Assembly: GCA_045802605.1 (NCBI GenBank)
Contig: JBJMQS010000053.1
Span: 248,001 to 312,000 of the forward strand
Direction: 5' to 3'
DNA length: 64,000 nt
From: JBJMQS01 sp045802605
GTDB taxonomy: Bacteria > Planctomycetota > Planctomycetia > Gemmatales > Gemmataceae
Made by a program: the position numbers and the translations under genes. This document shows, in pieces, positions 1 to 8,685 of this stretch; within the stretch, counting starts at the first letter, position 1; each line of letters opens with the position of its first letter. The notes under the pieces are model-generated. The model saw only the letters and a program-made list of their open reading frames with translations. It did not search any database and was not told where the DNA came from.

Positions 1-689
1 ACGAAATTGAATCGGACGGCGTGATGCAGCGGCGTGCATTGGTTCTCGTCTCTCTTGCCGCTCCAGGTCGGGTCCGCCAGGATCATTCGATAGGCCTGCT
101 TTGGGCAATCGTTCCAGAGATAATTGTGCGGTGTGCGGAGGTTCGGATCGACGACCAGCGTCGTCACCGCCGCGCTGGTTACACGTCCTGTCCAAACACC
201 TTGCGCCTTAGTCGCGTCGGTCGGCGCGATCTCGAAGACGGCCGTCAGCGTCACCGGCTTACCAGTGTTTGGTTCCGGTCCTCCAATCCACGCTCGCTCA
301 CCCCAGAAAAAGCCCGCAGGATGAACGTCCCGATGGAACGTGCCTCCAGCCGGAATCACAATCGTCTTTGGAGGCTGGTTCCTCCAAGCAGTGACGCCGG
401 GGAGGCGTTTGCGCATGAGTGCGGGCGTGCTCTCTTCTTCGGTGAACCGAAACGATAGCGCATCGTGTCCAAACCGACACTCTTCGCTCCATAAGCGAAT
501 CGGTTCGTCAGATCGATTCGCGAATACAATTTGGAACTTGCCATCGCGGCGAATGACAGAAGCACCGCTTTCATCCTTGCCAACCACAATAGCTAGGGAG
601 AGGTCGTCTTGATTGCGGCCTTCGACGGCCTTCGTCGGGGGATTGAAAATAAGAACGGTGAGCAGCGATAGTGCAAGGCAATATCTCAT
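1..689 (-). CDS. Secreted protein with C-terminal ankyrin-like repeat (partial)
   Basis: The minus strand is open from an ATG at 689-687 to the left edge of the window, so the gene is cut at its 3' end. The first 22 or so residues (MRYCLALSLLTVLIF then NPPTKAVEG) form a signal peptide, so the product is probably exported. The middle has no motif I recognise; it reads like a beta-rich domain (for example PPKTIVIPAGGTFHRDVH). The last visible residues include NQCTPLHHAVRF, which matches the TPLHxAV core of an ankyrin repeat, so further repeats probably lie beyond the edge. A role in protein binding is inferred from that only. Long frames on the opposite strand here look like shadows. Confidence is good that it is coding, moderate for the ankyrin call. 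Confidence 0.72.
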   Translation of the reverse strand, partial: MRYCLALSLLTVLIFNPPTKAVEGRNQDDLSLAIVVGKDESGASVIRRDGKFQIVFANRSDEPIRLWSEECRFGHDALSFRFTEEESTPALMRKRLPGVTAWRNQPPKTIVIPAGGTFHRDVHPAGFFWGERAWIGGPEPNTGKPVTLTAVFEIAPTDATKAQGVWTGRVTSAAVTTLVVDPNLRTPHNYLWNDCPKQAYRMILADPTWSGKRDENQCTPLHHAVRFNF

Positions 690-997
690 GGCATCGCTTT
701 CAAGCAAGGCTCAAATGAACAAGAAACAAGACCTGACAACCACTTTAGCAGCGGGTCTGGCTGTAAAACAGAATACCTAAACAAAACGGCATGCTGGCCC
801 CGACATTGATGAAGACATTACGCGATTTGCGCTCGGCGTGGCTCAAGAGGCGCGGGTGGCCCGTTCCCGGCAATGCCTCCTGGGTCATTCGCCACTATAG
901 GTAACAATCAGTTCGACCAATCATCCACAAAACTTCGCTTTCTCGCGCAAGTGAATGTCCGCTGCCTCGTCCGCCTATTGACGAAAAAACAAATGGC
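690..997. other. Intergenic region between divergent genes
   Basis: About 310 bases between the minus-strand ankyrin-type gene and the plus-strand propeller gene. It must hold both promoters. I see no convincing -35/-10 pair, no RNA gene and no inverted repeat longer than a few bases. Confidence 0.5.
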
Positions 998-2410
998 ATG
1001 TTCATGATTCGTATTGCGATGCGCTTGTTACTCCGCGGAGCCTCCCTGGGCGCAATTGCGATTATTGCGGTATGGTATGTCTGGTTTCTTTCTCCGGAAC
1101 GCCCAATCCGGACCATCACTTTGACTGGCCGACCCAATTTGGATGGCGAGATTTCGCCCGACGGCAATTACATGTTTGCGTCGCTTGGTGACGCAGCGCA
1201 ACATTTGATCCGACTACCTGGTGGCGAGGATATCATCCCGCCGGCACTTGTCGAATCGAGTGTCCAATTTCTCGACAACGACCGAGCATTGACAATTGGA
1301 TGGGGGGTCGTGCGCCTTGTCGACCTAAAATCCGGCAAAGTTAACTGGGAACTACAGGGTTCCAGCGCGTGGTGTTGGAATGCTGACGGTTCCCGAATCG
1401 TATGCCAGAAACAAACCGACCAATCCGGACTCACGATTGTTGACACAAATCGCGGGGAGCCAATTTTCACGCTTCCTAACGCGTGTTATCCCAATTGGGA
1501 TATGCGGGGCGATCAGATAATTTCGTTGGTGGATAGTGATTCGGCTGCCATCGTTGTCTGGGATGCGCGAGATGGCCACGAGATCAAACGTTTCCGTTCA
1601 CGTTGGGGTAATATCAGCGAATTAAAGACGAGTCGCGATGGCAGGTTTGTAGTTGCTGCCCAGTACCGCGAGAATACCTAAGGAACATCCGAATACGGGA
1701 CGTATCTTTGGGACCTTCGCCGTGACGAGGCTGATGACCCCACCTGTATTGTTAATAAGCCAGTGAGTTTTCACGAAGGGTTTGATCCGCTCAATCACTA
1801 CGTGATCACAAATCGATCTACGCTTGAACCAATCTTGTTTGACATCAGGGCAAACCCGCCGACACCCGTGAAGGTGCCGAACTTTTTCGGTTTCGATCCA
1901 ACGGGACGACGTTATGTACGAGTTCACTGGGGCCTTCTGGGTTCATTTAGCGATCTCACGGTCCATGACGCCGACACGCATAGAGAAATCGCGCGTTCAG
2001 CGAAATGCGATTTTCCGAATTTCGCGCCAAGTGGACGGTGGTTGACGTTTCGAGTCACCCCGGATCTCCAGACATGGGAGAGTTGGCTCGTTTGGTTGAC
2101 CGGCACCAATCTAAGTGCCGGCGATCAACATGTTGTAATCTCTTTGACCGATGGTACAGTCGCCAGGACAATTCGGGACGGTTGGAGTAGCCTCCTCGGA
2201 ATCACAGATGATGATCATCTGTGGACGTATAGTGGATACGACGTGTCAGGAATTGGCTCGAATGGACCTATTATTCTCAAGGAGTGGTCGCCACAACCCA
2301 CCGACCCGTCATTGCGGATGTGGCTGTTGACCGCGGTTGCGCTGGCCGCGATCTGTGCCGATCTTTGCCGCACCTGGATGCGTCGATGTTCGGCAGGTAT
2401 GCCACATTAA
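998..2410 (+). pseudogene. WD40-like propeller membrane protein broken by an in-frame TAA
   Basis: Two open stretches, 998-1681 and from 1682 to 2410, lie in the same frame and are separated only by a TAA at 1679-1681. Read through, they give one protein of about 470 residues. It has an N-terminal membrane segment (around residues 10-30, LLLRGASLGAIAIIAVWYVW), repeated propeller-like blades (DGEISPDGNYMFAS, WCWNADGSRIVC, VVWDARDGHEIKRF, LKTSRDGRFVVAAQ, TYLWDLRRDE, FAPSGRWLTF) and a second hydrophobic segment near the C-terminus (LRMWLLTAVALAAICADL). The TAA falls between two blades, and similarity to blade strands continues on both sides, so this is one gene rather than two. It is most simply a recent nonsense mutation, since no frameshift or other stop is present. 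A GTG at 1763 could restart translation. Function unknown; blades of this sort usually bind proteins. Confidence 0.7.
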
Positions 2411-3090
2411 CTAGGCCGTCGAGAATACTTGGGGGCAAGTGCGACAAGGGGATAGCTACCCGCGGCTTTACGCCCAACCCGGGTGCCCACAGAAACTGTT
2501 CTCACATATTGTTTCGAAATCAGAATACAACGGCAATGTAGTCATGGGACTATGTTGTCTCAGGCAGGGCCAAATCTTCCGGCCGCTATGGCGACGAGAA
2601 CTACACCAGCGATCACCAGGCGCTTTCGCAGCATCTGCAGATGAACCTTATTTGGGCCAGCCAATGATTAAATCGCGCCGCGCTAGAACATCATAACGGC
2701 TTTTTCGACCCCACTACGGGTGGAACGGTTTTACGCCAAGCACCTTAGTTCACGAAGTCGTCGTTATTCCATAAGAAACTGCATTTAGTTCGATTCCCGG
2801 TGGGGCATTTGTTAAATAACACAAGGCGATTTCCCAACCGTATTCGAGCATTGTTCACCCACGGTGGTCAACTTATGCTCACCCACTCGACCGGATTCGG
2901 CCCGATGATGTTCCGCTATTGGTCCGGCCTCTACCGCAAACAGGACCAAGCCAACTCGGCCCTCGTTGTCTCCAACGGCGTCGGCAACGGACCGCGCTAC
3001 GAGTCGGAGCGGCGGCGACATTCTGACGATCATGTTGCGGAAGGGAGGGAAATGAGCTACTAATGTCATCGCCGAATATCATGACACTCA
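2411..3090 (+). other. Degraded region with gene remnants
   Basis: No intact gene is seen. Two fragments look like former coding sequence. Plus-strand 2542-2667 reads 41 codons (SWDYVVSGRAKSSGRYGDEN, then YTSDHQALSQHLQMNLIWAS) ending in TGA but preceded at once by a TAG and with no start. Bases 2800-3063 read GFGPMMFRYWSGLYRKQDQA followed by a probable frameshift near 3005, after which a different frame reads GGDILTIMLRKGGK and stops. Neither fragment matches a family I can name. Together with the broken genes on both sides, they point to a decaying block. Confidence 0.45.
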
Positions 3091-3840
3091 GTGATGAACG
3101 CCGAAGATATCATGCTGGCGATGGCGCGGATGTATGCCGCGTGCAACACCTACCGCGATACTGGGCGGGTGGTCACTCGATTCGTCGATCTGTCCGGCAA
3201 AGTCATGCATTCAGCCGAGCGGCCATTTTCGACTGCCTTCATTCGACCCGACCGTTTCCGCTTTGAATTTCGCAACCAGTTCCATAACCGCGGCAAATGG
3301 TATCGCAACATCGTTTGGTAACACGGAAGCGAGATCCGCACTTCGTATCTCGACAAGGAAGACACGCCAGATTCACTTGCTGATGCGGTGGCTGGCGCGA
3401 CGGGCGTCTCGGGCGGTTCGGGTCACACCGTGCCGCGAATGCTGCTCCTCGACACAATCACTGGTACCTGCCTGACCGATATGGTTAATGTGCGCTTGCT
3501 TGCCGACGACCTAGCCGACGGCGTCCTCTGTCATCGACTGGATTGCGAATACCCTCCGCGCAAGCTCACTCCAGAGGTAGAAGAAATCGAGCGACAACAA
3601 GAGGAGAAACTACGCCGAGAGTATCCGGACATGCCGCCAAGGCCGCGACTACTTCAGCAAGGCCCCGTGACGGTCTGGATCACCAAGCACAAACTTCTAC
3701 TGCGTCGCCTCTCGCATTGGGTTAAGCTTGACACGCACGGCACCGAATCCGAGACAACATACGAGCCGGCCATGGATGTCGCGATCTCGGAGGAGGAATT
3801 GCGATTTATCGGGCCGAAAACAGAGTGGCGACAAATGTAG
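3091..3840 (+). pseudogene. LolA-like lipoprotein-sorting relative broken by an in-frame TAA
   Basis: Frames 3091-3321 and 3322-3840 are the same frame, separated only by a TAA at 3319-3321 (codons for IVW, stop, HGSEIRTSY). Read together the protein is about 249 residues. The pattern AEDIMLAMARMYAACNTYRD at the start, then RPFSTAFIRPDRFRFEFRNQ, then TGVSGGSGHTVPRMLL and TVWITKHKLLLRRLSHW, is how I recall a planctomycete family annotated as outer-membrane lipoprotein-sorting proteins, a LolA/LppX-type half-barrel. Those proteins carry a signal peptide; none is present here, because an in-frame stop lies at 3082-3084 just before the GTG/ATG at 3091/3094. The gene therefore seems to have lost its 5' end as well as gaining a stop. 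Probably not functional. Confidence 0.65.
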
Positions 3841-3962
3841 AACGTCCCCATTGTTACCCTGTTTTGACGACATGACGTTGTCCAATCGTGTGCGCTATGT
3901 CGTGCGACACAACGAAAAACGCGGCTGGCCCGCACGACCCTGGGATTTCATCACTCCACTGC

Positions 3963-3995
3963 AATTAGCCCCCGGTCACTGACCGGGGGCTAATT
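3963..3995. terminator. Perfect palindrome, bidirectional terminator-like
   Basis: Two 16-base arms (3963-3978 and 3980-3995) are perfect reverse complements around a single base, with a GC-rich core AGCCCCCGGTCA and AT-rich ends AATT. It follows the broken LolA-like gene. It looks like an intrinsic terminator or a repetitive extragenic palindrome. No long T run follows on either side beyond the AATT end. Confidence 0.6.
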
Positions 3996-4134
3996 GATCA
4001 TTCGCCGCCGGGTGGCCCCGCCGGCGGTCATACGAAATGAGCAAATTGAAACCATTGTCCGACCTGACCTGACCGTCTCGCGCATATCATACCTGTGAGT
4101 GTACCCAGCGTGTCCCCAAGCGACTCATCAGGCA

Positions 4135-4938
4135 ATGCGAGTTTATCTCACCAGCCCCGAGATAGCGACCGAGACTGGCAGTCAGTTATTCCAACTCCTT
4201 TTGCAACTTAGCGGGGATGGAAAACTCGACGTCGAGAAAATAAAGAGTCTTTGGCGATGGTTAGTAAAGAACAAAGAGAACCGCGAAATCGCTGCCGTCG
4301 CGTACCTCAACAAAATTATGACGCGAATAACGGCCGACAAAGTTATAGATAAGGACGAGCTTGCGGAGCTTCACCTCGCGATCGAGAGAGTAATTCCTGC
4401 TACTCATCGGGAAGCGACTGTTCGAGCGCGAAAAAAACGGGAAACCGATCTCAAGACTCGTTTACGGGAGAAAAGAAAAGCAAAAAAGGAATACGAAGCT
4501 GAAGAGCGTAAACGAATCCGTGAGGAAGAATTCGCCCGTACACACAGAATTCGGCATTGCTTCGCCAAAGTTGCTGGCGTGACATATCTAAATAAGGATG
4601 GATCGAATCGCCAGAAGATTCTATCTCGATGCAAGAATGGTGAGCAGCTTGTTCTGCAACACGAACCGAATAACAAATACAGCGAATTTGCGATAAGAGT
4701 GATACGGGCGAATGGCGAACAACTTGGTCACGCGCCGGAGTATTTGGCAGAGAGAATATGTGAGGAAACAGGCAACGGCTACAGAGCTTTTGGAATGCTA
4801 TTGGAAGTGACTGGCGGCAACTTTGAGGCGCCCATCTACGGTGCTAACTTCGCAGTCTTCTTTATTTCGCAAGATGCCACGGATGATGAGCTAAATTCAT
4901 ATGCGAGGAAAGCGCTTTCTGCGGAGCGCGACAGTTAG
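4135..4938 (+). CDS. HIRAN domain protein with N-terminal TerB-like helical domain
   Basis: 267 residues from ATG 4135 (MRVYLTSPEIATETG); an in-frame GTG at 4099 would add 12 residues, and I prefer the ATG because the extra residues look non-coding. Residues about 20-90 are helical with SGDGKLDVEKIKSLWRWLVK and ADKVIDKDELAELHLAIE, the acid-rich pattern seen in TerB-like domains that precede HIRAN or BRCT domains in bacteria. Residues about 95-150 are a very charged Arg/Lys/Glu coiled segment. Residues about 150-225 (FAKVAGVTYLNKDGSNRQKI, then LVLQHEPNNKYSEFAIRV and GEQLGHAPEYLAERI) match the HIRAN fold, which in the Rad5/HLTF family binds single-stranded DNA 3' ends. A nucleic-acid binding role is inferred. 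Lower GC than its neighbours suggests recent arrival. Confidence 0.75.
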   Translation: MRVYLTSPEIATETGSQLFQLLLQLSGDGKLDVEKIKSLWRWLVKNKENREIAAVAYLNKIMTRITADKVIDKDELAELHLAIERVIPATHREATVRARKKRETDLKTRLREKRKAKKEYEAEERKRIREEEFARTHRIRHCFAKVAGVTYLNKDGSNRQKILSRCKNGEQLVLQHEPNNKYSEFAIRVIRANGEQLGHAPEYLAERICEETGNGYRAFGMLLEVTGGNFEAPIYGANFAVFFISQDATDDELNSYARKALSAERDS

Positions 4939-5030
4939 AGTCGTGTGCGTAGAACGGCGTATCCAGACACCGTTTCGCACTCTACGGCACCGCCTTTTGA
5001 CTTGATTACCGACGCAGACGCAGTACCTCG

Positions 5031-8000
5031 TTACTTCCCATCGCCCGGAACCCGCCCTGGCGTGTACGGCGCGCCAAGCTGGTCCAAGAGTTTTTCCAGC
5101 TCTTTCACGTCGGTTTCGAGGCGTTTCTTCACGACCGCCGTTTGCTCGTCTAACTCCTTGCGGGCGATCGCGAATTGCTCCCGCTGTGTTCCCGTCGGTT
5201 TGGCGACGATGGTCTGGATCGCGCCGGCCGCGGTGCCGACGCGCTGGGCGATCGACAACGGCACATTTTCATTGCGGCCCGCCAATATCGCATCGCCGTT
5301 CAATAGTCGAATCGTGTTGCGATGGTCAGCAATCAGCGTGCGGACCTTCGTTCGGCTCTCGGCCGGCGCGTTAGGAGTCGTATCCAGCGCGGTCTTGATC
5401 GTATCTAGCCGTTTCGAAATGTCATCGCTTGTGCCTTGCGTCGCCGTCAAGTCACGCATCAGCTTGATGACTTGCTTTTGAAACTCATGCGACTCTTTTC
5501 GATCGGCTTCTTTGAGTTCCCCAGATCCGACATACTTCACCTGAAACTCGACCGGGCCCGCGAGCGCGGTCACCTTGCCGCCGACCCGCTGGGCCATGCT
5601 CACCGAATACTTGCCCGGCGCGACATACGGGCCGCCGGGACTGGACTCGAAGAAATCTTCGTCGGCGTCGGGCTCATCGCCGGCCGGCCGGTTCCGCGGC
5701 AGGTTGACCGATGGGATGCGCAAGTCCCAGTTCACGCGATGCACGCCCGTCGAGGTTGGCCCGTTGATCACGCGAACCGTGTTGCCCTCGGAGTCGCTGA
5801 TGGTGAAGAGAATGGCCGGCGCTTCTTCTTCCGCTTCGGCACGGAGCTGTTCCTTCGAAGGATAAGACGCTGCGTCTTTTTTCAGTTGGTCCTGGCGTTT
5901 CTTCTTCAAGGTCGGCAGCGCATCCTTCAGGTGATACGTCAGCGTCGCACCGAAGGGCGGATTCTCCGCGAAGTAGACGGCCTCGCCGAGGAACGCTTTG
6001 CCCCGCCCGCCAAATTGCGGCTTCGGCATGTATAGAAACCCGTCACGCACGCCTAACAATGACGCGGGCTTGTCCAATGTCTCTTGAGTGACGGTGCGCA
6101 AAGGTGAGTAGTCATCCAGCACGTAAAAACCACGCCCGAAAGTGCCCACGAGCAAATCGTTCATGGGTTTCTGAATGCACAGGTCCTTGACGGCGATCGT
6201 CGGCAGGCCGCGCAGCGTGTGCCACTTCACGCCGCCGTCGGTCGTGAAGTACAGCGCGAACTCCGTGCCGACGAACAATAGATTCGGGTTCACGTGATCC
6301 TCGGCAATCGCGTTCACGCTGCCGCGTGCCGGCAGATCGCCGTTTTGTTTTGTCCACGTCTTGCCCGCGTCGGTGCTCTTGAGCACGTATGGCGCGAAGT
6401 CGGCGTTCTTGTGATTGTCGAACGTGGCGTACAACGTGTTCTCGTCGTGCTGTGAGGCGAGCAGTCGGGTAACGAACGTGTTTTCCGGCACGCCGGGGAA
6501 CAAAGCCTCTTTGCGCCAGTTCTTGCCGCCATCCTCGGTGACTTGAATGAGGCCATCGTCAGTGCCGACGTAAATGAGCCCTTCCTTCTTGGGCGATTCG
6601 CTGAGCGCGGTGATGTTGCCGAAGAATGACGTCGAGACGTGTTTGCTCACAGCGTCGGGCGATTGAATCTTGCCCATGACCTTCAGGGCGTCGCGGTCGA
6701 GCTGGCGGCTCAAGTCGCCGGACACGGCGGTCCAACTGTCGCCGCGATCGTCGCTGCGGAAAAGCTTGTTGGCGGCGAAGTAGAGCCGCGTGTGCGAATG
6801 CGGGCTGATGATCAAGGGCGAATCCCAGTTCCAGCGGAAGGATGGCTCACCCGCGCCGGGTTCCGGTTGAATCGGCACCCGCGTGCCGGTCTTCCAGTCG
6901 AAGCGTACCAGGCCGCCGTATTGATACTCGGCATACACCGTGTTCGGGTCCTGCGGATCCACGCGGCACTGGAAGCCGTCGCCGCCGACAATGATGTGCC
7001 AATCAGAGTTCCCGATGCCCGCGTTATTGGGGCTGCGTGCGGGGCCGCCGAGCGTGTTGTTGTCTTGGGTGCCGCCGTAGACTTTGTAAAACGGCGTATC
7101 GGTTTGTTCACAGGTCACATCGTAAAACTGGGTGACCGGCAGGTTGGAGATGTGGCGCCAGTTCGCCGCGCGATCGAGGCTCTCGTAAATGCCGCCGTCA
7201 CAACCGACGAGATAGTAATCCGGATCGCGCGGATCGATCCAGATGTTGTGATAATCCACGTGCGCCCACCGGCCGTCCAATGCCCGCAACGTTTTGCCGC
7301 CGTCATCGGAGACTTGGATGCGCACGTTCATCGCGTAAATCCGCTCTTTGTTCATAGGATCGACGACGAGGTGCGCGTAATACTGTGCCTGCTGGTCGAA
7401 CGAGTTGCGCTTCTCCCACGTCGCGCCGCGGTCTTTGGATCGGAAGATGCCGCCTTGCTTGCCCGCGGCTTCGATGATCGCATACACCATGTCTGGGTCG
7501 GACGGCGCGAGCGCCAATCCGATGCGGCCCATCTCCGCCTTCGGTAGGCCGGAACGAACCTTGTTCCACGTCTTGCCTCCGTCGGTTGTGCGGTGAATGG
7601 CGCATTCGGGTCCGCCGTTCACGAGCGTGTACACATGACGCCGGCGCTGGTACGACGCGGCGAGCATCACGTCGGGATGATTCGGATCTTGCGTGACAGC
7701 GGTGATCCCGGTGTCGTCGCTGATGGAGAGAATCTTTGTCCACGACTTTCCGCCGTCGGTGGTTTTGAACAACCCGCGGTCCCCGCCCGGTCCCCAGAGC
7801 GGCCCCTGGGCGGCGACGTAGACCACGTCGGAATCGCGCGGGTCGATAATAATCTTGGCGATATGTTCGGAGTTCTTCAGCCCGACGTTGGACCAACTCT
7901 TGCCGCCGTCGATGGATTTGTAAACGCCGTCGCCATACCCGACGCTGCGTTGGCTATTGTTCTCGCCGGTGCCGACCCAGAGCACGTTGGGGTTTTTAGG

Positions 8001-8312
8001 GTCCATGGTGATGCAGCCAATTGAGTACGAACCTTCGTTGTCGAAGATGGGCCTCCAACTGATGCCGGAATTGTCGGTCTTCCACACGCCGCCCGACGCG
8101 ACTGCCGCATAATATTGGCTGCGATTGTTGGGATCGACCGCGAAGCCGACGACTCGGCCCGACATGAGCGCCGGCCCCAAGGGCCGCAGCTTGAGCCCGG
8201 CCATCGGGTGACCTTTGGGCTTGTCGCCTTCGGAGCCGTCCTTTTCGGCGGGTTCTTGCGCGGCTGCCACGGCCAAGAAAACGCACAGGGCGACAGTCGA
8301 AATGGTCTTCAT
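5031..8312 (-). CDS. Secreted BNR/sortilin-type beta-propeller protein
   Basis: 1093 residues from ATG 8312; a longer frame reaches 8357 but the signal peptide MKTISTVALCVFLAVAAAQ begins at 8312, which fixes the start. The body holds many blades of the BNR/Asp-box and VPS10 type (DGGKSWSNVG, DGGKSWTKI, DGGKTWNKV, DRGATWEKR, DAGKTWTKQ, DRGDSWTAVSGDL). These form one or two large propellers up to about residue 730. The C-terminal 350 residues contain an Ig-like segment (APGKYSVSMAQRVGGKVTA) and a helical tail with KLMRDLTATQGTSDDISKR. This architecture is common in planctomycetes and Acidobacteria and is often labelled glycosyl hydrolase, but I see no catalytic residues that would support an enzyme call. 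Exported, probably periplasmic. It stands alone, divergent from ppc. Confidence 0.85.
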   Translation of the reverse strand: MKTISTVALCVFLAVAAAQEPAEKDGSEGDKPKGHPMAGLKLRPLGPALMSGRVVGFAVDPNNRSQYYAAVASGGVWKTDNSGISWRPIFDNEGSYSIGCITMDPKNPNVLWVGTGENNSQRSVGYGDGVYKSIDGGKSWSNVGLKNSEHIAKIIIDPRDSDVVYVAAQGPLWGPGGDRGLFKTTDGGKSWTKILSISDDTGITAVTQDPNHPDVMLAASYQRRRHVYTLVNGGPECAIHRTTDGGKTWNKVRSGLPKAEMGRIGLALAPSDPDMVYAIIEAAGKQGGIFRSKDRGATWEKRNSFDQQAQYYAHLVVDPMNKERIYAMNVRIQVSDDGGKTLRALDGRWAHVDYHNIWIDPRDPDYYLVGCDGGIYESLDRAANWRHISNLPVTQFYDVTCEQTDTPFYKVYGGTQDNNTLGGPARSPNNAGIGNSDWHIIVGGDGFQCRVDPQDPNTVYAEYQYGGLVRFDWKTGTRVPIQPEPGAGEPSFRWNWDSPLIISPHSHTRLYFAANKLFRSDDRGDSWTAVSGDLSRQLDRDALKVMGKIQSPDAVSKHVSTSFFGNITALSESPKKEGLIYVGTDDGLIQVTEDGGKNWRKEALFPGVPENTFVTRLLASQHDENTLYATFDNHKNADFAPYVLKSTDAGKTWTKQNGDLPARGSVNAIAEDHVNPNLLFVGTEFALYFTTDGGVKWHTLRGLPTIAVKDLCIQKPMNDLLVGTFGRGFYVLDDYSPLRTVTQETLDKPASLLGVRDGFLYMPKPQFGGRGKAFLGEAVYFAENPPFGATLTYHLKDALPTLKKKRQDQLKKDAASYPSKEQLRAEAEEEAPAILFTISDSEGNTVRVINGPTSTGVHRVNWDLRIPSVNLPRNRPAGDEPDADEDFFESSPGGPYVAPGKYSVSMAQRVGGKVTALAGPVEFQVKYVGSGELKEADRKESHEFQKQVIKLMRDLTATQGTSDDISKRLDTIKTALDTTPNAPAESRTKVRTLIADHRNTIRLLNGDAILAGRNENVPLSIAQRVGTAAGAIQTIVAKPTGTQREQFAIARKELDEQTAVVKKRLETDVKELEKLLDQLGAPYTPGRVPGDGK

Positions 8313-8685
8313 GGTGGTGCTCAATTGGAGTGCGGTGTCAGCAACATCGTACGCCAAAATGACCCGAATTCAGGGCTTGATGGTTGGCGAATGATTTTCC
8401 CCAGGCATTACAACCGGACTGCCGTTGCCGCCACTGCTAGCCGGGGCCGATGAGGATCTGTGAGGACCTTGAGAAATTCCGAATCGCGAGCGCGTCTACT
8501 GAACTGGATTCTGAAACCGTCAATTGTCACTTTGCGCAGGATCGATGAGTTGTTTGAAGCATGCCTGACTGGGGACGGCTAAGCGAGTAAATTGAAGTTA
8601 GTCAGGTTTGTCGCGGAACGTAGTCGGGGTGCTCTGCTCGGTCGTCCGCTCTCACAATTGGTCACTGGCTGTTGGGAGTTTGGAT
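8313..8685. other. Divergent intergenic region upstream of ppc
   Basis: About 370 bases between the divergent propeller gene and ppc. I see no RNA gene or clear repeat. A TTG at 8608 is in frame with ppc, but the stretch from 8608 to 8685 reads poorly as protein. GGGAG at 8674-8678 is a good ribosome site for the ATG at 8686. Confidence 0.45.

Noticed and set aside
1679..3321. Selenocysteine or recoding explanation for the in-frame stops
   Set aside because: Both are TAA, not TGA, and no SECIS-like hairpin or slippery site stands out nearby. Nonsense decay is simpler.
6639..7547. 302-codon plus-strand frame over the BNR propeller gene
   Set aside because: Antisense to clear Asp-box repeats; no family likeness.
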